Positions 1-10,146 are shown, counted from the first letter of the stretch. The stretch: DNA of 32,441 nucleotides from Variovorax sp. YR752 (GCA_945860785.1 CAMATD010000034.1:1-32441), one strand, 5' to 3'. A program made the numbers and translations. The notes: generated by a model not told the origin, from the letters alone.

Positions 1-702
1 CTCGCGGTATTCCTGTTGCTGCGCGGGATCGAGCGCCTTCCATTCGGCCAGCGTGAGGCCCACCGAATTGCCGCTGACCGCGAGGCCCACGGCCCAGGTG
101 CCCGCGTTGAGTCCTTCCTGCAGGCCCACGCCGGTGTCGTCGACCTTGACGACGGTGCAGGGCGGCCACACGCCGAGGTCGGCAAAGCAGCGGTACATCA
201 TGAGCGGCGACGGACGGCCTTCGGCGAGGTCCCCGGCGCACACGAGGTTGTCGGGCCTGTAGCCGCCGGCGGCGGCGATCGGCGCCACCACTTCCATGAT
301 CGGGCGGTTGTAGCCGGTGGTCGAACCGATCTTGAGGCCGCGCTCTCGCGCCGCGTTCACGGCGTCGAGCGCGCCGGGAATGAAGTCGGCATGGTCGCGT
401 GCGCTGGCGGCGTTCATCGGCGTGAACACTTCGTACAGGCGGTCGACGTCGGCGTCGCTGAAGGCATGGCCGTGCTTCGCCTCCCATTGCGCTGCGATGC
501 GCGGCAGCGTGCCGAGCGCCTTGATGTGGTCCCACTTGGCCATGCCCATCGGGCCGCACGCCTCGGCGATGGCAATGTCCAGGCCGAACTGTTCGAACAG
601 CTTCACGAAGGCGCCCATCGGTGCGCAGGAGCCGAAGTCGAGGATGGTGCCGGCCCAGTCGAAGACAACGGCCTGGAGCTTGGAGTGGTTGTGGGCGTTC
701 AT
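1..702 (-). CDS. phnX: Phosphonoacetaldehyde hydrolase (phosphonatase), C-terminus beyond the window
   Basis: This HAD-superfamily enzyme hydrolyses the C-P bond of phosphonoacetaldehyde to acetaldehyde and phosphate in the cytoplasm. The reading frame is open from ATG 702-700 to the left window edge (234 codons; the family is usually about 270), so only the C-terminal end is missing. Residues 14-19 read FDWAGT, with Asp15 as the HAD nucleophile and Ala17 in the place typical of phosphonatases. MGMAKWDHI near residues 52-60 contains Lys56, the expected Schiff-base lysine of the cap domain. GSTTGY and CAGD motifs follow in order. It lies 49 bp downstream of the FAD oxidoreductase on the same strand, as the last visible gene of an aminophosphonate operon. 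No phnW transaminase is visible, so the substrate is probably supplied by the oxidoreductase or by genes left of the window. Confidence 0.95.
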   Translation of the reverse strand, partial: MNAHNHSKLQAVVFDWAGTILDFGSCAPMGAFVKLFEQFGLDIAIAEACGPMGMAKWDHIKALGTLPRIAAQWEAKHGHAFSDADVDRLYEVFTPMNAASARDHADFIPGALDAVNAARERGLKIGSTTGYNRPIMEVVAPIAAAGGYRPDNLVCAGDLAEGRPSPLMMYRCFADLGVWPPCTVVKVDDTGVGLQEGLNAGTWAVGLAVSGNSVGLTLAEWKALDPAQQQEYRE

Positions 703-751
703 GGCGGAAAGGACTGAAAGAGTTGGATCGGGGAAGCGGTCTGTGCAGGCA

Positions 752-1888
752 TCACCATGCTTCGAACACATCATGCGCGATGCCAAAGCCCGTGCTCGCG
801 CCGCTGCCGCTGGTGACCAGCACCACGCGCGTGGCGTCGTCGGGCGCGTCGATCACGCAGGGTGTCTTCTTCGACGAAGGATAGACACCGGTCCAGCGCT
901 CGGTGATCTGCGCGGTCTCGAGGTTGAGCGTGCTGCGCAGATGGCGCAGGATGAGCTGGTCCACCGCCTCCATCGCAAAGGGCTCGGGTGCATCGCCGTA
1001 GTGGTGCGAATCGCCGACCACGAGCGAACCGTCGGCGCTCTGCACCACGATCAGGTGAATGCCGTGTTCGAGCGAGGCGGCCTCTTCCTGCTGCAGCCGG
1101 GCCCGCAGTGCGGCCGCTTCGGGCAGCGTGCTGTAGCCCTCGTAGCGCACCAGGCTCAGGTCCATCATCACCGAGCCCGGCAGGTGGAAGCCCGCCTCGG
1201 GCTTCACGCGCAGCATCTGCAGGCGGCACAGCGTGAGCTCGTGCGCGGCAATACGTTCGGCGAACAGGCCGTGCAGGTCGGTGTTGGTGCAGACCACCAC
1301 GCGTTCGCCGCGCAGGGTACCGCGCGAGGTGCGCACGCGCGGCGTTTCCACCTCGTGCACGGTCTCGCCGAAGCGGAACACCACGCCATGCACCTCGGCC
1401 AGCCACCTGGCGAGCAGGCCGATGGCGGTGCGCGATTCGACGCGCAGCTCGTGCGGGCTGAAGAGCACCGAGCGGGCATCGGCCAGGCTCAGCGCCGGTG
1501 CCTTGGTCTGTGCGTCGGCCGCATCGAGCAGCTCGCAGGCTTCGCCCATCGGCGTGCGCATGAAGGCTTCGAGCACGGCGTGCGCTTCGGGACGGTAGGC
1601 CGCGAGCCAGAGGTTGCGGTGCACGATGTCGATGCCGGCTTGCGGCGCGATGCCTTGCCAGACCTCGCGGGCATGCATCGCGCGGCGCCAGGTGTCGCCC
1701 GGCGCCTGGCCGGTGATGGTGATGAAGCCGAAGTTGCGGATCGATGCGCCGATGCAGGCCGCATCGCGCTCGACCACGCAGACCTTGAGGCCGCGCTGCG
1801 CGGCGGTGTAGGCATGGGTCAGGCCGACGATGCCGGCGCCGACGACGATGAGGTCGAAGTTGTCTTTGCTGTGTTGGGGTCCGGGCAT
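752..1888 (-). CDS. FAD-dependent oxidoreductase of phosphonate-utilisation operons
   Basis: This is a 378-residue D-amino-acid-oxidase-fold flavoprotein. It starts with an FAD dinucleotide-binding motif (VVGAGIVGLTHAY, about residues 14-26) followed by VVERD at the end of the second strand, and GASIRNFGF fits the flavin-contact loop of this family. Proteins of this type sit in operons for 2-aminoethylphosphonate and its hydroxy or N-methyl derivatives. The likely job is oxidative deamination to phosphonoacetaldehyde, which the next gene, phnX, consumes. The exact amine substrate cannot be read from the sequence. Its ATG overlaps the TAA stop of the permease gene (TAATG at 1890-1886), which suggests translational coupling. 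The start is chosen because of that overlap and because the Rossmann motif follows closely. Confidence 0.85.
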   Translation of the reverse strand: MPGPQHSKDNFDLIVVGAGIVGLTHAYTAAQRGLKVCVVERDAACIGASIRNFGFITITGQAPGDTWRRAMHAREVWQGIAPQAGIDIVHRNLWLAAYRPEAHAVLEAFMRTPMGEACELLDAADAQTKAPALSLADARSVLFSPHELRVESRTAIGLLARWLAEVHGVVFRFGETVHEVETPRVRTSRGTLRGERVVVCTNTDLHGLFAERIAAHELTLCRLQMLRVKPEAGFHLPGSVMMDLSLVRYEGYSTLPEAAALRARLQQEEAASLEHGIHLIVVQSADGSLVVGDSHHYGDAPEPFAMEAVDQLILRHLRSTLNLETAQITERWTGVYPSSKKTPCVIDAPDDATRVVLVTSGSGASTGFGIAHDVFEAW

Positions 1889-3639
1889 TACCGGTTTCTC
1901 CAGGTTTGGGTGCGCTTGAGCGCCCAGTGCCCGGCCAGTGCGAACACCCCGCGGCCGATGGCGGCCGTGAGCATGATCAGCGAGGCCATGGCGGCGGCGG
2001 GCGCCACGTCGCCGGCGTCGTCCATGTTGAGCACGGCGATGGCGGCGAGCGTGGTCTGCGGCGAATAGAGAAACACGACGGCCGACACGGTGGTCATCGC
2101 GTTGACGAAGAAATACCCGCCCACGTTGAGCACCGTGGGCAGCGCCACCGGCAGGTGCACGCGCCAGAGCGTGTGCCAGAACGGCACGCCCATCGACTCG
2201 GACACCAGCTCGTATTCGCGGTCGAGCTGGCGCAGTGCCGTGAACGAGGTCAGGTGCGCCACCGAGAAGAAGTGCGCGACGGTGCAGACCACGAGGATCG
2301 TCATGCCGCCATAGATGCCATGCAGCGGGTTCGACGGCGAGATGAAGAAGAAGATGTAGCCCACGCCCAGCACCAGCCCGGGCACCGCAAGCGGCAGGTT
2401 GGCCAACAGGTTCAGCAACTCGCGCAGCAGGCCGAAGTGGCGCGGCTTTTCCACCAGATAGGCAGAGACGAAGGTGATGAGCGCACCCGCCACTGCGGCG
2501 CACAGCGCGAGCCGCAGCGAGTTGAAGTAGCTGCCCCAGCCACCGCCGTCCATGTTGCTGAAGTCGTAGTTCTGGAACGACGGTGCCAGCTGGTAGGGCC
2601 AGTAGGTGGCGAGCGATGCGAACACCGCCATGCCGATCATCACGAGGATGGCGCAGGCCGTGAGCACGCAGAATGCCAGCAGCGCGCGGTCGCGCACCTT
2701 CACGGGTTCGGGCTGGTAGGGGGTCGCGCGCGCCGAGAGCGCAGAGGCCTGCTTGCTGCGCACGCGCCGCTCGACAAGGAAGGACAGCACCGCTGGAATC
2801 AGCAGCACCAGCCCGACCACCGCGCCCATCTGGAAGTTCTGCTGCCCGACCACCTGCTTGTAGATATCGGTCGCAAGCACGCCGGTCTGGCCGCCCACCA
2901 CCTTGGGCACGCCGAAGTCGGTGATCACCAGAACGAACACCACCATCGCCGCGACGATGAGGCCGTAGCGCGAGGCCGGCAGCGTCACGGTGCGGAAGAT
3001 GCGCCAGCGCGAGGCGCCGAGCGTCTGCGCGGCCTCGTAGAGGCGACCGTCGGAGGTGGCCATGGCGGTGGTGAGGATCAGCAGCGCATGCGGCAGCGTC
3101 CAGAACACCGAGCCGAGCACGATGCCCAGGGGCCCGTAGATCGAGGTATCGCCCATCAGCCCCTTGAACAGCCCCTGGTTGCCGAACAGGTAGACTAGGC
3201 TGATGGCCGGCAGCAGCGACGGTGCAAGCAGCGGCACCAGCGCCACCGCACGCAGCAGGCCCTTGGCCGGCATGCACGAAAGCGTGAGCGCGTAGGCATA
3301 CACGTAGGCATACACGTAGGCATACACGTAGGCATACACGTAGGCAATCGCCGTGCAGAGAACGGCGCTGATCGCCGCGAGCCCCAGGCTGTTGAAGGCC
3401 GACTGCACGAGCGCCGGGCTGTCGAGGTAGCGCGCGAAGTTCGCGAGGCCGACGAAAGCGCCCGCACGGTCGAAGAAGCTCTGGCTTACCAGCGCGCCGA
3501 CCGGCAGCGCGACGATCACCACCAGCAGCAGCACGACCAGCAGCACGGCCGCACCCGTCAGCCAGCGCTCTCGGTCGAATGCGCTGCTGCGCGCCATCAC
3601 CACCGGCACGACGGCGATGGCGTCGGGGGAACTGCTCAT
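1888..3639 (-). CDS. Aminophosphonate ABC transporter permease, two-domain fusion
   Basis: This 583-residue inner-membrane protein holds two complete binding-protein-dependent permease domains in one chain, as in the PhnU/PhnV fusions and FbpB-type permeases. About twelve hydrophobic helices are visible. Each half has its ATPase-contact (EAA) loop: EAAQTLGASRWRIF in the first and SESMGVPFWHTLWR in the second. A 12-bp unit is repeated 4.7 times at 3291-3346 and encodes repeated Val-Tyr-Ala-Tyr in a helix of the first domain (see the repeat entry). It lies between the ATPase gene (7 bp gap) and the oxidoreductase (TAATG overlap), so it is part of one operon. Specificity for 2-aminoethylphosphonate-like compounds is inferred from the neighbours. 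Confidence 0.88.
   Translation of the reverse strand: MSSSPDAIAVVPVVMARSSAFDRERWLTGAAVLLVVLLLVVIVALPVGALVSQSFFDRAGAFVGLANFARYLDSPALVQSAFNSLGLAAISAVLCTAIAYVYAYVYAYVYAYVYAYALTLSCMPAKGLLRAVALVPLLAPSLLPAISLVYLFGNQGLFKGLMGDTSIYGPLGIVLGSVFWTLPHALLILTTAMATSDGRLYEAAQTLGASRWRIFRTVTLPASRYGLIVAAMVVFVLVITDFGVPKVVGGQTGVLATDIYKQVVGQQNFQMGAVVGLVLLIPAVLSFLVERRVRSKQASALSARATPYQPEPVKVRDRALLAFCVLTACAILVMIGMAVFASLATYWPYQLAPSFQNYDFSNMDGGGWGSYFNSLRLALCAAVAGALITFVSAYLVEKPRHFGLLRELLNLLANLPLAVPGLVLGVGYIFFFISPSNPLHGIYGGMTILVVCTVAHFFSVAHLTSFTALRQLDREYELVSESMGVPFWHTLWRVHLPVALPTVLNVGGYFFVNAMTTVSAVVFLYSPQTTLAAIAVLNMDDAGDVAPAAAMASLIMLTAAIGRGVFALAGHWALKRTQTWRNR
3291..3346 (-). repeat. 12-bp in-frame tandem repeat inside the permease gene
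   Basis: The plus-strand unit cgtaggcataca occurs four times without mismatch (3291-3302, 3303-3314, 3315-3326, 3327-3338), followed by a partial fifth copy cgtaggca (3339-3346). On the coding strand each unit adds Val-Tyr-Ala-Tyr, giving a run of alternating aromatic and small residues within a predicted membrane helix. Because 12 is a multiple of three, gain or loss of a unit changes helix length by four residues and keeps the frame. Confidence 0.97.
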
Positions 3640-3646
3640 CTTGGCT

Positions 3647-4720
<1,074 letters not shown>

Positions 4721-4742
4721 GTGCTGCTGTCCGAAAGCCTGA

Positions 4743-5777
4743 TCACATCGGCTTCTTTTCGGACTTCGATTCGTAGCGCTTGGACCACTCCGTCAGGATG
4801 CGGTCGCGGTTGGCGGCAGCCCAGGTGAAGTCGTTCTTGGCGAGCAGCTTCTCGACATCGCCCGGCACGAACTCGAGTTTTTCCTAGATGCTCGGCAGCG
4901 CGAGCACCGCGAAGTTCTTGGCATAGAGCTCGTTGGCCTGCTTGGTGACGGCCCAGTCGGCGAGCGCCTTGGCGGCTTCCTGCTTCTTGCTGGTCTTGAT
5001 GATGCCAGTGGCTTCCATGTCCCAGCCCAGGCCTTCCTTCGGCAGCACGATGTCGATCGGTGCGCCGTCGCGCTTGGTCTTGTTGGCGCGGTATTCGAAG
5101 GACATGCCGAGCGCGAACTCGCCGGCGCCGACCTGGCGGCAGGGCTTGCTGCCCGACTGGCTGTAGATGCCGATGTTCTGGTGCAGGGCGTCCATGTACT
5201 TCCACGCCTTGTCTTCACCCATCATCTGGATCCAGCCCGACACCATCAGGTAGCCGGTGCCCGAGGCTGCCGGGTTGGGCATGGTGATCTGGCCCTTGTA
5301 GACCGGGTTGGTCAGGTCGGCCCAGCTGGTGGGCTTGGGCAGGCTCTTCTTCTGCGCTTCGGTGGTGTTGAAGCAGATGGCCGAGGACCACACGTCCATG
5401 CCGACCCACTTGGGCGGGTTGGCCGGGTCGCGCATGGTGGCCTTGATGGCGTCCAGGCCCTTGGGCGCGTAGGGCTGGAGCATGCCTTTCTTGTCGAGCA
5501 GCCTCAGCGAGGTGGCGGCCAGGCCCCACACCACGTCGGCCTGCGGGTTGGCCTTTTCGGCCAGCAGCTTGGCAGTGACGATGCCGGTCGAGTCGCGCAC
5601 GAACTTCAGTTCGATGGACGGGTTTTCCTTTTCGAAGGCCGCCTTGTAGGCCTGCACCTGGTCGGCTTCGAGCGCTGTGTAGACAAGCAGCTCGGTGCGG
5701 CCTTGGGCAGAGGCGGCGAAAGCCAGCGAGAACAGAGCGGCCGGCACGGCGGCTCGGCGAATGCAACGAAGCAACAT
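4743..5777 (-). pseudogene. phnS: Aminophosphonate-binding periplasmic protein with internal amber stop
   Basis: From ATG 5777-5775 the frame opens with a clear Sec signal peptide (about 25 residues, ending ASAQG) and continues as a bacterial type-1 extracellular solute-binding protein (ELLVYTALEADQVQAYK, later SWADLTNPVYKGQ). The frame meets TAG at 4886-4884 after 297 codons. The same frame then continues without any indel for 46 more codons to TGA at 4745-4743, and the tail (EKLEFVPGDVEKLL, later TEWSKRYESKS) looks like normal family sequence. Full length would be 344 residues. The protein is therefore either truncated by 47 residues, read through, or disrupted only by a base-call error. 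A GAGG ribosome-binding site lies about 10 bases before the ATG. It is the first gene of the phosphonate operon. Confidence 0.85.
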
Positions 5778-5983
5778 GGGAAATCCCTCGGGGAAAAGAT
5801 GGAAGCGCGCGGACGAAAGTACGCACGGCCGGAGCCGTGAACGCGGCGATGCTCGCAGCGGCATGTGACAGGGGTTTGTCAGGAGCCCGCGCGGCGGCGG
5901 CAAGGTCGGGGCTTTTCGTCACACGCATGTCACTGCGCTGAGCGAGCCTCCGAGGGCTGTTGCATGCGCTTCGTTTCAAACCC
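5778..5983. promoter_or_regulatory. Divergent phn control region with Pho-box-like repeats on both strands
   Basis: This 206-bp region separates phnS (minus) from the HD oxygenase (plus). On the minus strand 5882-5865 reads CTGACAAACCCCTGTCAC. It matches the 18-bp Pho box consensus (CTGTCATAWAWCTGTCAY) at 13 of 18 positions with a perfect second half, 87 bp before the phnS ATG. On the plus strand 5916-5933 reads TCGTCACACGCATGTCAC, 11 of 18, with two GTCA cores exactly 11 bp apart, 50 bp before the HD-gene ATG. PhoB control of both directions is an inference. No convincing -10 element stands out. Confidence 0.55.
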
Positions 5984-6544
5984 ATGACACTCGACCTTGC
6001 CGAGATCGCCCGCCTGTTCGCGGAACGCGGCGGGGTTGCGTACGCGGGCGAGCCGGTGTCGCAGATGGAGCATGCGCTGCAGTGCGCGTGGCTTGCGGAG
6101 CAGGCCGGTGCGAGCGATGCGCTCGTCACGGCCGCACTGCTGCACGACCTCGGACACCTGCTGATCGCCGAGCACCAGACGCTGTCGCAATCGCCCACCG
6201 AGCTGGGCATCGACGATCGCCATCAGTACATCGCGCTGCCCTTGCTGCGCGGCGCTTTCGACGTCGAGGTGCGCGAGTCGATACGGCTGCATGTGGATGC
6301 CAAGCGCTATCTTTGCGCGACGCGGCCAGACTATTTCTCGAAGCTCTCTCCGGATTCGGTGCGCAGTCTTGCGTTGCAGGGCGGCGTGATGGATCCGGCG
6401 GCAGCGAACCGCTTCGCCGAGCATCGCTGGGCCAACGATGCCGTGCGGCTGCGGTTGTGGGATGAAGAAGCGAAGGTCGAAGGGCTGAAGACGCCGCCGC
6501 TGGCGCACTTCCTTTCGACAGCTGCGAGGGTCATGCTGCGCTGA
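5984..6544 (+). CDS. HD-domain phosphonate oxygenase, PhnZ-like
   Basis: This 186-residue HD-fold protein resembles those found beside phosphonate operons. The characterised relative PhnZ is a mixed-valence di-iron oxygenase that cleaves 2-amino-1-hydroxyethylphosphonate to glycine and phosphate. Counted from ATG 5984, Tyr20, Glu23 and His30 have the same spacing as the PhnZ substrate-gating Tyr/Glu pair and first iron ligand. His54-Asp55 (LLHDLGH), His80, His103 and a late Asp160 in LWDEEAK complete the metal set. The PhnZ numbering is from memory. The partner hydroxylase PhnY is not in the window. A TTG start at 5960 is possible, but the ATG fits the family better. It is divergent from the phn operon and shares its upstream region. 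Confidence 0.85.
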   Translation: MTLDLAEIARLFAERGGVAYAGEPVSQMEHALQCAWLAEQAGASDALVTAALLHDLGHLLIAEHQTLSQSPTELGIDDRHQYIALPLLRGAFDVEVRESIRLHVDAKRYLCATRPDYFSKLSPDSVRSLALQGGVMDPAAANRFAEHRWANDAVRLRLWDEEAKVEGLKTPPLAHFLSTAARVMLR

Positions 6545-6654
6545 AGGGGCTTTTTTTTGCCCTTCGGTCGAGTTTCAGGTCCGTTTAAGAAACATTTGTC
6601 TACTATGGTTTCCTCACGATATCTGGCGCACCTGCGCCCAGCGAGGAAACCTGC

Positions 6655-8448
6655 ATGTCTTCATCCGTCACAGCGCGCGCGAGCACGTTCATCCAGGTAT
6701 TGCGCCGCGTCTTCACGCTTGCAGCGCCCTACTTCCGATCCGAGGAGAAATGGCGGGCACGCACGATGCTGCTGGCCATCGTGGCGCTCAATCTTTTCTA
6801 TGTGTACGTGGCGGTGCTGGGCAACCAGTGGTACGGGCGCTTCTACGACGCGCTGCAGAACAAGGATTCGGTGACCTTCTGGCGCGAGGTCGGCGTCTTC
6901 GGCTGGATCGCGTTCGCCAACATCGCGGTCCAGGTGCGCAAGTTCTACGTGACCCAGCTGCTACAGTTGCGCTGGCGCGCCTGGATGACGCGCAGCTACC
7001 TCACGCGCTGGACGACCGACCGCACCTTCTATCACCTGGAACTCGCGCGCTATGCGGGCAAGGACGGCCAGACGCCGGACAACCCCGACCAGCGCATCCA
7101 GGAAGACATGCAGATGTTCACCAGCGCCACGATGTCGCTTTCGATGGGACTACTGAATGCCGTCGTCACGCTCATGAGCTTCATCGGCCTGCTCTGGGGG
7201 CTGTCGGGCAATTTCTCCTTCACGTTCAGCGGCACCACCTACCAGATCGTCGGCGCAATGGTCTGGGTGGCGCTGGGGTATTCGATTGCCGGCACGGTCA
7301 TCACGCACTTCATCGGCCGCCCGCTGATTGGGCTGAATTTCAGGCAGCAGCGCTACGAGGCCGACTTCCGGCACCACCTGGTGCGCGTGCGCGAGTACAG
7401 CGAAGCCATTGCGCTGGACCACGGGGAAAAAGTCGAGCGTGACCAGCTCGATCTGCGCTTCGGCGACGTGCTGCGCAACTACCTGCTGCTGATCAAGCAG
7501 CAGAAGAACCTGGTGACCTTCACCTCGTTCTTCGGGCAGGCGGCGGTGATCTTTCCGTTCCTCGTGGCGGGGCAGCAGTACTTCGGCGGGACCTTCCAGC
7601 TCGGCCACCTGATGCAGATCGGCTCGGCCTTCGGCAAGGTGCAGGAGTCGCTCAGCTGGTTCGTCGACAACTACGACAGCGTGGCCGTGTGGCGCGCCAC
7701 CACCGACCGTCTCACCACTTTCGACGATGCCATGCACGCCCACGCGACACGGGACAATGCAATGCAGCGCGACCCGGCGGCCGTGCTGCACAGCGACGAC
7801 CTGGCGGTCTCCTTGCCCAACGGCACGCCGCTGCTTGCGGGCGCCGCGTTCTCGGTGCTGCCGGGCGACAGCGTGCTGCTGCAGGGCCCATCGGGCAGCG
7901 GCAAGTCGACGCTGTTCCGCTCCTTCGCGGGCATCTGGCCCTTCTCGCGTGGCCATGTGCAGGTGCCGGACGACGCGGTCTTCATGCCACAGCGGCCCTA
8001 TGTGCCCGATGGCAAGCTGCGCGATGCGCTGACCTATCCCAATCCGGCTGCGAACTTCAGCGACGACCAGTTGCGCCAGGCCCTGACCGACGCCCTGCTG
8101 CCCGACCTTGTCACCCGCCTGGACGACAGCGACTCATGGAGCCAGAAACTCTCGGGCGGCGAACAGCAGCGCCTAGCCATCGCACGCGTGCTGCTCAAGA
8201 AACCGGCCTGGCTGTTCGCCGACGAGATCACCAGCGCGCTCGATGCCGAGGCCGAAGGCGTGCTCTACAAGCGGCTGGCGGACACGGTCCATGCGGCGGG
8301 CGGCGCCATGGTGTCGATCGCGCACCGCGCGGCGGTCGGCGACTTCCACAACCAGCGCTGGGCGCTGGTGCCGCAGCCCGAAGGCACGGCCGGCGGCGGC
8401 GCACGCTACCGGCTGAACACTTCGGCCGCTCAGCCCGCAGCGGCGTAA
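6655..8448 (+). CDS. SbmA/BacA-like ABC transporter with fused ATPase (YddA family)
   Basis: This 597-residue fusion has an N-terminal membrane domain of the SbmA/BacA type (about residues 1-340, motif [14 protein letters not shown] near residue 57) and a C-terminal nucleotide-binding domain. Walker A is [11 protein letters not shown] (about residue 411), the signature is [13 protein letters not shown] (about 499), and Walker B/D-loop is [12 protein letters not shown] (about 520). Relatives include E. coli YddA and mycobacterial BacA, which takes up hydrophilic compounds such as cobalamin and peptides. The substrate here is unknown. The start ATG follows GAGGAAAC at 6642-6649, a good ribosome-binding site. 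The 110 bp before it (6545-6654) shows only a weak TACTAT -10-like hexamer at 6601. The 3' end overlaps that of queC by 19 bp in convergent orientation. Confidence 0.88.
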   Translation: MSSSVTARASTFIQVLRRVFTLAAPYFRSEEKWRARTMLLAIVALNLFYVYVAVLGNQWYGRFYDALQNKDSVTFWREVGVFGWIAFANIAVQVRKFYVTQLLQLRWRAWMTRSYLTRWTTDRTFYHLELARYAGKDGQTPDNPDQRIQEDMQMFTSATMSLSMGLLNAVVTLMSFIGLLWGLSGNFSFTFSGTTYQIVGAMVWVALGYSIAGTVITHFIGRPLIGLNFRQQRYEADFRHHLVRVREYSEAIALDHGEKVERDQLDLRFGDVLRNYLLLIKQQKNLVTFTSFFGQAAVIFPFLVAGQQYFGGTFQLGHLMQIGSAFGKVQESLSWFVDNYDSVAVWRATTDRLTTFDDAMHAHATRDNAMQRDPAAVLHSDDLAVSLPNGTPLLAGAAFSVLPGDSVLLQGPSGSGKSTLFRSFAGIWPFSRGHVQVPDDAVFMPQRPYVPDGKLRDALTYPNPAANFSDDQLRQALTDALLPDLVTRLDDSDSWSQKLSGGEQQRLAIARVLLKKPAWLFADEITSALDAEAEGVLYKRLADTVHAAGGAMVSIAHRAAVGDFHNQRWALVPQPEGTAGGGARYRLNTSAAQPAAA

Positions 8449-9134
8449 CGCTCCCAGCCCTTCTTGCGCAGGTCGCAGGCGGGGCATTCGCCGCAGCCGT
8501 AGCCCCAAGCTTGGCGGTGCACCCGGTCACCGAGGTAGCAGGTGTGGGTCTCCTCCACGATCAGCTCGACCAGCGGCTCGCCGCCCAGCCGGTGCGCCAT
8601 GGCCCAAGTCTCTGCCTTGTCGATCCACATGAGCGGCGTCTCGATCACGAGGCGACGCTCCAGCCCGAGCGAGAGCGCGAGCTGCATGGCCTTCATGGTG
8701 TCGTCGCGGCAGTCGGGGTAGCCCGAGAAGTCGGTCTCGCAAACGCCGGTGACGATCACCTGCAGCCCGCGCCGGTAGGCCAGCGCGCCGGCCAGCGTGA
8801 GGAACAGCAGGTTGCGACCGGGCACGAAGGTGTTGGGCAGGCCATCGGCCTGCATGGCGAAGGCGACTTCCTCGGTCAGCGAGGAGCCGCCGAGCTGCGC
8901 CAGCGCCGCGAGCGTGAGCACGTGGTCTTCGCCCAGGCGCGGCGCCCAGTCGGGCAAGCGCTCGCGCATCTGCGCGAGGATGGTGCCGCGCACGTCGAGC
9001 TCGACGCGATGACGCTGGCCGTAGTCGAAGCCCAGCGTCTCGACGCGCTGGTACTTGGAGAGCGCATCGGCAAGGCAGGTGGTCGAGTCCTGGCCGCCGG
9101 AGAACAGAACGAGGGCGGTGGTGTGCAGGGGCAT
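8430..9134 (-). CDS. queC: 7-cyano-7-deazaguanine synthase
   Basis: QueC converts 7-carboxy-7-deazaguanine to preQ0 with ATP and ammonia, in the queuosine tRNA-modification pathway. The 234-residue protein has the PP-loop SGGQDSTTC at residues 12-20, the conserved GFDYGQRH and PGRNLLFL segments, and a C-terminal zinc site with four cysteines: CYLGD, then CGECPAC, just before the end. Length is normal for the family. It is a single gene, divergent from the DUF2177 gene with 77 bp between them, and convergent with the ABC transporter gene. No preQ1 riboswitch-like structure is obvious in the short leader. Confidence 0.96.
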   Translation of the reverse strand: MPLHTTALVLFSGGQDSTTCLADALSKYQRVETLGFDYGQRHRVELDVRGTILAQMRERLPDWAPRLGEDHVLTLAALAQLGGSSLTEEVAFAMQADGLPNTFVPGRNLLFLTLAGALAYRRGLQVIVTGVCETDFSGYPDCRDDTMKAMQLALSLGLERRLVIETPLMWIDKAETWAMAHRLGGEPLVELIVEETHTCYLGDRVHRQAWGYGCGECPACDLRKKGWERYAAAG

Positions 9135-9211
9135 TTCCGTCAGCGGGGGCGCTGTAGTCCAAAGACGTGATTTTCGCAGGCCCGGTTCCGGGCGCGGATA
9201 CGATCCCGCGA

Positions 9212-9622
9212 ATGAGCACTAAACACCTGGTTGCATGGGCCGTCACCTTCGTGGTCCTGCTGGTGATCGACATGCTCTGGCTGGGCGTGGTCGCCAAGGG
9301 CCTGTACCAGCAGGGCATGGGCGACCTGATGTCGCCGCAGCCCCGGCTGGCCTTCGCGGCGGTGTTCTACCTGCTGTATCCGGTCGGGCTGCTGATCTTC
9401 GCGATAGTGCTGGGCGTCGAGGCACAGGGCGTGACGCGGGCCGCGGTGCTGGGCGGCCTGTTCGGTCTCTTCTGCTACGGCACCTACGACCTGACCAACC
9501 TGGCGGTGATCCGCAACTGGCCGCTCGCCCTGTCGTTCATCAACATCGCCTGGGGCACGCTGGTGAGCGGCGTGGCGGCTGCGGCGGGTGCCGTCGCGTT
9601 GCGCTGGTTTTCCGCGCGCTGA
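9212..9622 (+). CDS. Small DUF2177-type membrane protein
   Basis: This is a 136-residue, highly hydrophobic protein with four predicted membrane helices. The motifs [15 protein letters not shown] in the first helix and loop, [12 protein letters not shown] in the second, and [16 protein letters not shown] in the third match the DUF2177 family of inner-membrane proteins of unknown function. Start ATG 9212 gives a short cytoplasmic N-terminus directly before helix 1. It is divergent from queC and convergent with the DUF1854 gene. Nothing in the context assigns a function. Confidence 0.85.
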   Translation: MSTKHLVAWAVTFVVLLVIDMLWLGVVAKGLYQQGMGDLMSPQPRLAFAAVFYLLYPVGLLIFAIVLGVEAQGVTRAAVLGGLFGLFCYGTYDLTNLAVIRNWPLALSFINIAWGTLVSGVAAAAGAVALRWFSAR

Positions 9623-9641
9623 GGAAGAAGAGAAGAAGAAG

Positions 9642-9658
9642 GGCCGGCCAGGCCGGCC
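9642..9658. terminator. GC-rich hairpin between convergent genes
   Basis: The sequence ggccggc-cag-gccggcc can fold into a 7-bp stem with a 3-base loop. It lies 20 bases after the DUF2177 stop and 15 bases beyond the DUF1854 stop on the other strand. On the minus strand it is followed by a pyrimidine-rich tract (cttcttcttc and similar) rather than a clean U run. Terminator function is plausible but not certain. Confidence 0.4.
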
Positions 9659-9672
9659 GCTTCACAACGACA

Positions 9673-10146
9673 TCAACGGAAGCGCTCCAGGAGCTTGCGG
9701 GATGCGCGGTCCAGCGTCTTCGTGTCCGTGATGCGGAACTGCACGCCGTGCGCACTCGCGATCAGCAGCGCGCCACCTTCGAGGCGACGGATGTCTTCCT
9801 CGGCCTTGAGCACGAAGGTGGTCTCGCCGCGGTCGGTGCTCACGGTCCAGGTGCTGGGCACGCCGAAGCTCGACACGCGATGCAGCTTCAGCAGCGTGGG
9901 CGCGAAGTCGCGCACCGCGAGTTCCTCTTCGAGGAGTGCCCGGGTCTGTGCCGGCAGCACCTCGACGCGGTCGATCCAGACCAGTTCACGGCCCTCGCTG
10001 CCGACCAGCGAGATGCCCTCGCCAGGCGCGCTGAGCGGAAAAGCCCGCACAGGCGTGACGCCCACATGGCGTTCGCCCTGTGCGTCGGTCAGCACAAGGC
10101 GGCCGAAGGCGTCGCGTTCGATCTCAAAAGTGTTGTGGTCGCTCAT
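9673..10146 (-). CDS. DUF1854 protein of the cyanophycin locus
   Basis: This 157-residue soluble protein starts MSDHNTFEIERDAFGRL and ends ASRKLLERFR. It resembles DUF1854 proteins, which I recall being encoded beside cyanophycin genes. It has no signal peptide, membrane segment or recognisable catalytic motif. Its ATG (10146-10144) overlaps the TGA stop of the ABC transporter gene (ATGA), so the two are probably co-translated and may form a functional pair. Role unknown; an accessory or regulatory subunit of the transporter is a guess from the overlap. Confidence 0.8.
   Translation of the reverse strand: MSDHNTFEIERDAFGRLVLTDAQGERHVGVTPVRAFPLSAPGEGISLVGSEGRELVWIDRVEVLPAQTRALLEEELAVRDFAPTLLKLHRVSSFGVPSTWTVSTDRGETTFVLKAEEDIRRLEGGALLIASAHGVQFRITDTKTLDRASRKLLERFR

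Noticed and set aside
1906..3198. A 430-codon plus-strand frame rich in His, Glu and Arg opposite the permease gene
   Set aside because: It is an antisense shadow of a hydrophobic membrane-protein gene, with no start context or family resemblance.
3291..3346. Possible CRISPR-like array
   Set aside because: Units are 12 bp, directly adjacent and without spacers, and lie inside a coding gene; this is a minisatellite.
6543..6566. Possible terminator after the HD-domain gene (gaaggggc, T run, gcccttc)
   Set aside because: The T run is in the loop rather than after the stem, so it does not have the form of an intrinsic terminator.
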